Below are positions 20,394-23,464 of a DNA stretch of 23,464 nt, in pieces. Each line of letters opens with the position of its first letter. The stretch's first letter is position 1. Below the pieces are notes generated by a model, which did no database searches, was not told where the DNA came from, and saw only the letters and a program-made list of their open reading frames with translations. The DNA comes from Reclinomonas americana ATCC 50394. Its lineage: Eukaryota > Jakobida > Jakobea > Jakobida. A program made the position numbers and the translations under genes. The stretch covers positions 1 to 23,464 of the forward strand of contig AFZH01017225.1 of assembly GCA_048213135.1 (NCBI GenBank). Direction: 5' to 3'.

Positions 20394-20454
20394 GCGCGCG
20401 CACCGGTTTGCCTTGCAGCGCAGCCACCTCCAGCGCGTCCTCTACGAGCCGCAT
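10665..20454 (-). CDS. GTF3C1: TFIIIC largest subunit (GTF3C1/Tfc3, B-box-binding)
   Basis: Forty-five exons give about 2,273 residues (human about 2,100): complement(join(10665..10957, 11023..11212, 11282..11400, 11460..11665, 11706..11836, 11905..12102, 12183..12308, 12387..12460, 12519..12635, 12700..12729, 12789..12888, 12950..13051, 13125..13163, 13228..13407, 13471..13577, 13655..13782, 13842..13897, 13956..14256, 14333..14433, 14504..14590, 14655..14816, 14891..15063, 15127..15332, 15402..15541, 15621..15742, 15825..15983, 16051..16107, 16158..16221, 16286..16373, 16435..16545, 16620..16671, 16778..16934, 17003..17175, 17252..17451, 17520..17607, 17673..17808, 17888..17969, 18032..18222, 18285..18409, 18476..19202, 19266..19382, 19415..19535, 19604..20082, 20145..20308, 20412..20454)). 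TFIIIC binds the internal B box of tRNA genes and recruits TFIIIB for Pol III. Matches in family order: ALEVAALQG at the N-terminus, the B-block-binding winged helix (about 183-229), LLRMYRRMAHHGLIKF then PLYVRCVQLL, ERMQFFEGLVNKYR, GPVRALHQHMW, an acidic segment after VEWIGPVVDEEL, and C-terminal YRPWITAL...ENPGIPE. Donors after exons ending at 16778 (or 16763), 12789 (or 12804) and 13842 are less certain. Confidence 0.9.
15801..15824. repeat. (CA)n run overlapping a TFIIIC donor site
   Basis: A CA run whose complement starts a TFIIIC intron as GTGTGTGTGTG directly after the exon ending at 15825. The donor is therefore embedded in a (GT)n microsatellite and could be used at several registers. 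The phase-consistent one is given in the gene model. Confidence 0.8.
20352..20391. repeat. (AG)n microsatellite in TFIIIC intron 1
   Basis: About 20 AG units lie between the first and second TFIIIC exons. On the gene's sense strand this is a CT tract just after the donor region. The intron is 20309-20411. Confidence 0.95.
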
Positions 20455-20492
20455 TGTTGATTGAGCGCGTGAAAATTCATCATCATCTTCAC
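20455..20492. promoter_or_regulatory. 38-bp divergent spacer, presumed bidirectional promoter
   Basis: Only 38 bp separate the TFIIIC ATG (20454, -) from the ATG of the mitochondrial-type protein (20493, +). The sequence has ATTGAG and an ATCATCATC run, with no TATA box. Both 5' UTRs must be extremely short or the transcripts must start inside the opposite gene. This is inferred from position alone. Confidence 0.4.
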
Positions 20493-21098
20493 ATGCTGTG
20501 GCGGCTGGCGAGTCGTCTTCCGTCCGGCGCCTCGCTTCGGCTTGTGGGCAGCACACGCCTCGCCACCGCCGCCGTGGCCAACTCCACTTGGCAGCTGCAG
20601 CGACGCGGCTTTGCGGGGTTCGACGATGATGATTACGATGAGGAGGATGACATTGAGGTGGACGACGACGATGATGATGACGACTATGAGGAGGGTGGTG
20701 GTGGTGGTGAGGAGGAGGAGGAAGGAGCAGAGGGTGGTGGGAGTGAAGGGCGACGCATTGTGGCGGGCGATGGAGGACTCGATCGCATGTGGAGGGAGAT
20801 GGGCATGCTGGGCACGAGTGGTGAGTGTGCATGCGCTTTTGTATGCATGTCACAGAGAGTGGCTTGTGAGCTCTTGTGTGCAGACGCGGATCGAGCGCGG
20901 TTTGTGAGGCGCTTTGAGGCGCATCCGTCGTTGCAGGCGCCGCTGGAGACACCAATGGATTCCGAGGAAGAAGGGCGAGTGGATGTGGGCTTGTTTCTGG
21001 AGTGGGAGCGGCGGAGGGCGTACTTGAAGGACCCGAGTGTGTCGGAGCTGGAGTCGGGGTGGCCCACTATCTATCCGCCGGAGCCCACGGTGGGTTGA
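20493..21098 (+). CDS. Small acidic protein with likely mitochondrial targeting sequence
   Basis: I do not recognise the family. Exons 20493-20820 and 20884-21098 (stop TGA) give 180 residues. The first about 40 residues are rich in Arg, Ser, Ala and Leu, free of acidic residues, and end in QRRGFAG, which fits a mitochondrial presequence and cleavage site. A very acidic tract follows (Asp/Glu about residues 44-75, broken by Gly), then a conserved-looking C-terminal part with RFVRRFEAHPSLQAP, FLEWERRRAYLKDPSVSELE and GWPTIYPPEP. The intron 20821-20883 (GTGAGT...GTGCAG) is 63 nt and stop-free, so an unspliced 201-residue product is possible. It shares a 38-bp divergent spacer with TFIIIC. A mitochondrial matrix or ribosome-associated role is only a guess. 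Confidence 0.75.
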   Translation: MLWRLASRLPSGASLRLVGSTRLATAAVANSTWQLQRRGFAGFDDDDYDEEDDIEVDDDDDDDDYEEGGGGGEEEEEGAEGGGSEGRRIVAGDGGLDRMWREMGMLGTSGECACAFVCMSQRVACELLCADADRARFVRRFEAHPSLQAPLETPMDSEEEGRVDVGLFLEWERRRAYLKDPSVSELESGWPTIYPPEPTVG

Positions 21099-21297
21099 GG
21101 GGGAAGGGGTAGAAGGAGAAGGGAGAAGGAGAGGGAGAAGAGAGAAGGAGTAGAGGGAGAAGGGAGGGAGGGAGAAGGGAGGGAGGGAAAAGGAGGAGGG
21201 AGGGAACGAGAAGGGTTAAGGGCAAGCGAAAGGGATGCAGATGAGCAGCAACGGGCGAGCAAGCTAGACAGGAGGAGAGACAGCTGATGTTGCAGGC
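21099..21297. other. purine-rich intergenic spacer
   Basis: About 199 bp between the acidic mitochondrial-type gene and the next + strand gene. The first 130 bp are imperfect GGAGAAGG/GGGAGGGA units, a polypurine strand on the sense side. No coding sequence or canonical poly(A) signal is seen. It presumably holds the 3' UTR of one gene and the promoter of the next. Confidence 0.6.
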
Positions 21298-23010
21298 ATG
21301 CGAGAGACTAAGGGTTGCGAGTATCGTGCCTTGCCGTGCATCGAGGGAGAAGAGTACGCAATAGAGTCTGATATCCATGCTGACACGCAGCGAAGAGATA
21401 GATTGAGAAAAACGAGCGCACTGTTGAGACAGGTATAGAGCAGCAGCACAGTGAAGGGAGAGAAGCACGCAGACATGCAACGAAAAGAAAGAGGGAGGTG
21501 CACAAGCAGGGTTCAAGGTGTGCGCGCAATGGGCGAAGGCAGGAGGGGATGCTGAAACAGCGAGAGACTCAATCGTGCTCTTTGATTGTGAATGGCAGGG
21601 ACCTGGTCGCAAGCTCATTCGCTACTCGAGCGGTCACGATGTGCCGCGAGTGGAGCGTCGTGTGCGTCGCTTTGATCAGGCGGCTGTTGGTGAGCGTGGG
21701 TGCATGATTGAGTTTGCTTTCGAAAAAACCTTGTGCTCACGCAGTTCGTGGCAGACGTCCCTGGTGAGCGACAGCTGACACCGTACGACAAGTTTCACTT
21801 TACGGCCACCTTTGGCGCGATGAGCAACCGTCTCTACAACATCATTGACATGGTGCGACAACATCCTTCTCTTCTCTTTCACTCTCCTCCTCTCCCGTGC
21901 CACTCACTGCCACTCTGTCGGTCAGGAATTCGGCACCAACCCGGTGGCGGTGCCGGCTGATTTCCGCTTGCCCCCGAACCTCGCGCTCCGTTTCGGGCAC
22001 GACCGAGCAGGCCTGGAGAAGGCGGCCGAGGCGGTTCGTCGGCACTACGAGGCGCTGAAGAAGAAGGCGAGCGGGCAGGGGCGGACCAACACGCCGGCGG
22101 TGGCGGCGGCCACGACGTCGTCGCTGTTGGCCGAGTCGTCGCCTCTGCTGTCACTCGATTTTGCCAATGCGCTGTCCATTGTGAGCGAAAACGCAGCACA
22201 GCAGCAGCAGCAACAACAACAGCAACAAGCGGCTTCGGAATCAGCGTCGGCGGCGAGCGCTGGGAAACGAACCAAGCGGAAGAAGGAGGCAGCGGAGGGG
22301 CACGTGGTCAAACAGGATGACGACCGCCTGTATCCGGCACTGCCGCAGTTCCTCGAACTCTCTCTCACCGATGTCACTCGCGAGTTGCGCCGCCACCTTG
22401 CACCGTCTCCCTCCCTCCCTTTCCCTCCCCTTTTTCACGTTGGCCACTGCTCAACAGAGTGGCGGAACTGATGGGCCCGCGGTACGGTCGCGCCGCACGC
22501 CAGTTCATCGACGTGAGTGTGCCGCGAGCGAGCAACCTCGACCCGTCGTCTCCCGAGGCCTCCACAGCGCTGGCGGAGCGACCACGCCGTGCGCGACGCA
22601 CACTGGAGCGTGACATGGCCGAGTTCACCGATCCCATCGACCTCGGCGGCGCAGTGCCCGACTCCGCCGCCGAGGCCACCATGTCGGAGGTGGCGCTCAG
22701 CCTGGATCAGTTTGTGCAGTCGCTCACCGATGAGCATGTGCGTGCGCCGTCGGGTTCCGTAGGCGTATCGATTCACGATGCGGTCGGCGGTCTGTGGAAG
22801 ACGCTGCCGGAAAATTACTTTGCGTCGGCCGGTGCCACCGATGAGGAGCACCTGGCCAACACGGTGCTCACCATTTTGGCGGAGCGCATGCTGCAGGAGC
22901 CTTCGACGACAGCGGCATCGCTCACCAGCGACAGCAGTGCGGGGAGTGCAGAGAAGCCGGCGGCGACGAAACGGACACGAAAGAGCAAATCCTCATCGCC
23001 ATCCACGTAA
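21298..23010 (+). CDS. Unrecognised, probably nuclear protein with poly-Gln and basic motifs
   Basis: I do not recognise this protein. Exons 21298-21313, 21510-21689, 21755-21852, 21926-22383 and 22458-23010 (TAA) give 434 residues. A variant using donor 21686 (GTTGGT) and acceptor 21744 gives 436. The start is a 16-nt coding exon (MRETK plus one base) followed by a GTTGCG donor at 21314; phase and the acceptor at 21509 fit, but this start is inferential. Visible regions are QWAKAGGDAETARDSIVLFD, LTPYDKFHFTATFGAMSNRL and LALRFGHDRAGLEKAAEAVR. A poly-Gln run is followed by a basic KRTKRKK, and a long Ala/Ser-rich C-terminal part ends in TKRTRKSK. The basic clusters resemble nuclear localisation signals. 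The donor at 22384 is GTTGCG in matched phase 2. A GTGAGT at 22515 lies in open frame and is treated as coding. Confidence 0.65.
22199..22230 (+). repeat. CAG/CAA repeat encoding poly-Gln
   Basis: Ten consecutive glutamine codons with mixed CAG and CAA, coding AAQQQQQQQQQQAA in the preceding gene. Codon mixing means it is not a pure trinucleotide expansion. Confidence 0.9.
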
Positions 23011-23193
23011 AAAATAGACTGTTCTTAGTTTGTAATGCCACATTGTTTTTTTTGGAGAAGCACGACGGAAACACGCCGCCCCGTCCGTCGGCTCGCCGCC
23101 ACCTTACTACACACACACACACACCGACGCAAGAAAATCGAAGAGAACAAAGCAAAACATAAACACCATTCGTCGCCACTCCCTCGCATCTCA
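23011..23193. other. convergent intergenic spacer
   Basis: These 183 bp lie between the stop of the + strand gene (23010) and the stop of the - strand gene (23194-23196). The interval holds an AT-rich start (AAAAAATAGACTG; TTAGTTTGTAATG), a T8 run near 23045, an (AC)n run (23110-23124) and an A-rich block. These are plausible 3' UTRs for both genes. No gene is seen inside. Confidence 0.65.
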
Positions 23194-23464
23194 CTAGGCT
23201 GTCCGCGCCATCTTTGTTGGTGGTTCCCCGGTGCTGGCAGCTGCGTTCGTTGCCTCCGACGCTGGCGTCGAAGAGTCAGCTCCCGCCGCATCCACTTGAT
23301 CAATGGCGCGTTTCCGTGAATTCGCCCCCGCATCGTCGCCACCAGCTGCCGCAGTGCCATTCGCCAATGGTGGTGGTGGTGGTGGTGGTGGCGGTGGAAG
23401 TGGCGGTACTGCTGCTGCTGCTGCTGCCGGTGCTGCCGGCGCAGCCGCTGCAGTGGTTGTGGTG
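23194..23464 (-). CDS. C-terminal end of a low-complexity Ala/Pro-rich protein (partial)
   Basis: An open - strand frame enters from the right edge and stops at TAG (complement of 23194-23196), giving 89 residues with no start in the window. The order is an Ala/Thr-rich stretch, an Ala run, a poly-Pro run (10 Pro), LANGTAAAGGDDAGA, a basic NSRKRAIDQVD that resembles a nuclear localisation signal, then an Ala/Ser/Thr-rich tail ending TKMARTA. The frame has no stop, a biased but protein-like composition and a clean end, and it is convergent with the preceding gene. The family is not recognisable from this part, and an upstream acceptor inside the window cannot be excluded. Confidence 0.55.
   Translation of the reverse strand, partial: TTTTAAAAPAAPAAAAAAVPPLPPPPPPPPPPLANGTAAAGGDDAGANSRKRAIDQVDAAGADSSTPASEATNAAASTGEPPTKMARTA
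23369..23427. repeat. (GGT)n and (GCT)n trinucleotide repeats
   Basis: (TGG)n at about 23369-23390 and (CTG)n at about 23410-23427. On the - strand they encode the poly-Pro and poly-Ala runs of the partial protein. The - strand reading also fits open coding sequence on both sides. Confidence 0.9.

Noticed and set aside
22516-22545. GTGAGT at about 22515 as a donor
   Set aside because: The frame stays open with protein-like sequence and there is no suitable acceptor that keeps phase, so it is treated as coding.
1-23464. tRNA genes, transposon ORFs, CRISPR arrays or operon-like signals
   Set aside because: I looked for A/B-box tRNA patterns, transposase or reverse transcriptase motifs and spaced direct repeats on both strands and saw none. 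The repeats present are microsatellites and intronic minisatellites.

Overview
The window comes from the nuclear genome of a eukaryote, probably a gene-dense unicellular one. Coding regions are GC-rich, use the standard code and are broken by many short introns (mostly about 55-80 nt). Intergenic gaps are very small (33-223 bp). Simple repeats, mainly CT/GA, sit in introns. I cannot name the organism. I saw no tRNA, rRNA, transposon or CRISPR array, and no prokaryotic signals.

Layout, left to right: (1) + strand, 3' part of an ethanolamine-phosphate cytidylyltransferase gene (257-1603, six exons). (2) - strand, a complete five-exon TMEM97/sigma-2 receptor (EXPERA) gene (1827-3862). (3) + strand, a large unrecognised protein (3934-7529), starting 71 bp from the TMEM97 start codon. 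(4) + strand, a BAH plus pre-SET/SET/post-SET histone methyltransferase (7595-10631); splice phases would also allow (3) and (4) to be one 1,248-residue protein. (5) - strand, a complete 45-exon gene for the largest TFIIIC subunit (GTF3C1/Tfc3 type; 10665-20454), converging on the SET gene with 33 bp between stop codons. (6) + strand, a small two-exon acidic protein with a likely mitochondrial presequence (20493-21098), sharing a 38-bp divergent spacer with TFIIIC. (7) + strand, a five-exon unrecognised protein with basic nuclear-type motifs (21298-23010). (8) - strand, the C-terminus of a low-complexity protein running off the right edge (23194-23464).

The genes do not form one pathway. They cover membrane lipid synthesis (PCYT2), an ER sterol/sigma-2 protein (TMEM97), chromatin modification (BAH-SET) and Pol III transcription (TFIIIC), interleaved in convergent and divergent pairs.

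The most unusual signal is in splicing. I reconstructed about 78 introns by reading-frame continuity and, where possible, protein homology. About 19 begin with GTTGCG or GTTGAG rather than a usual GTRNGT donor. Several of these are fixed independently by conserved protein sequence (PCYT2 HxGH motif, the SET core, TFIIIC). They look like GTGCGT/GTGAGT donors with one extra T after GT, as if U1 pairing tolerated a bulged U. The exon coordinates are hand-built; exceptions and alternatives are stated per gene.
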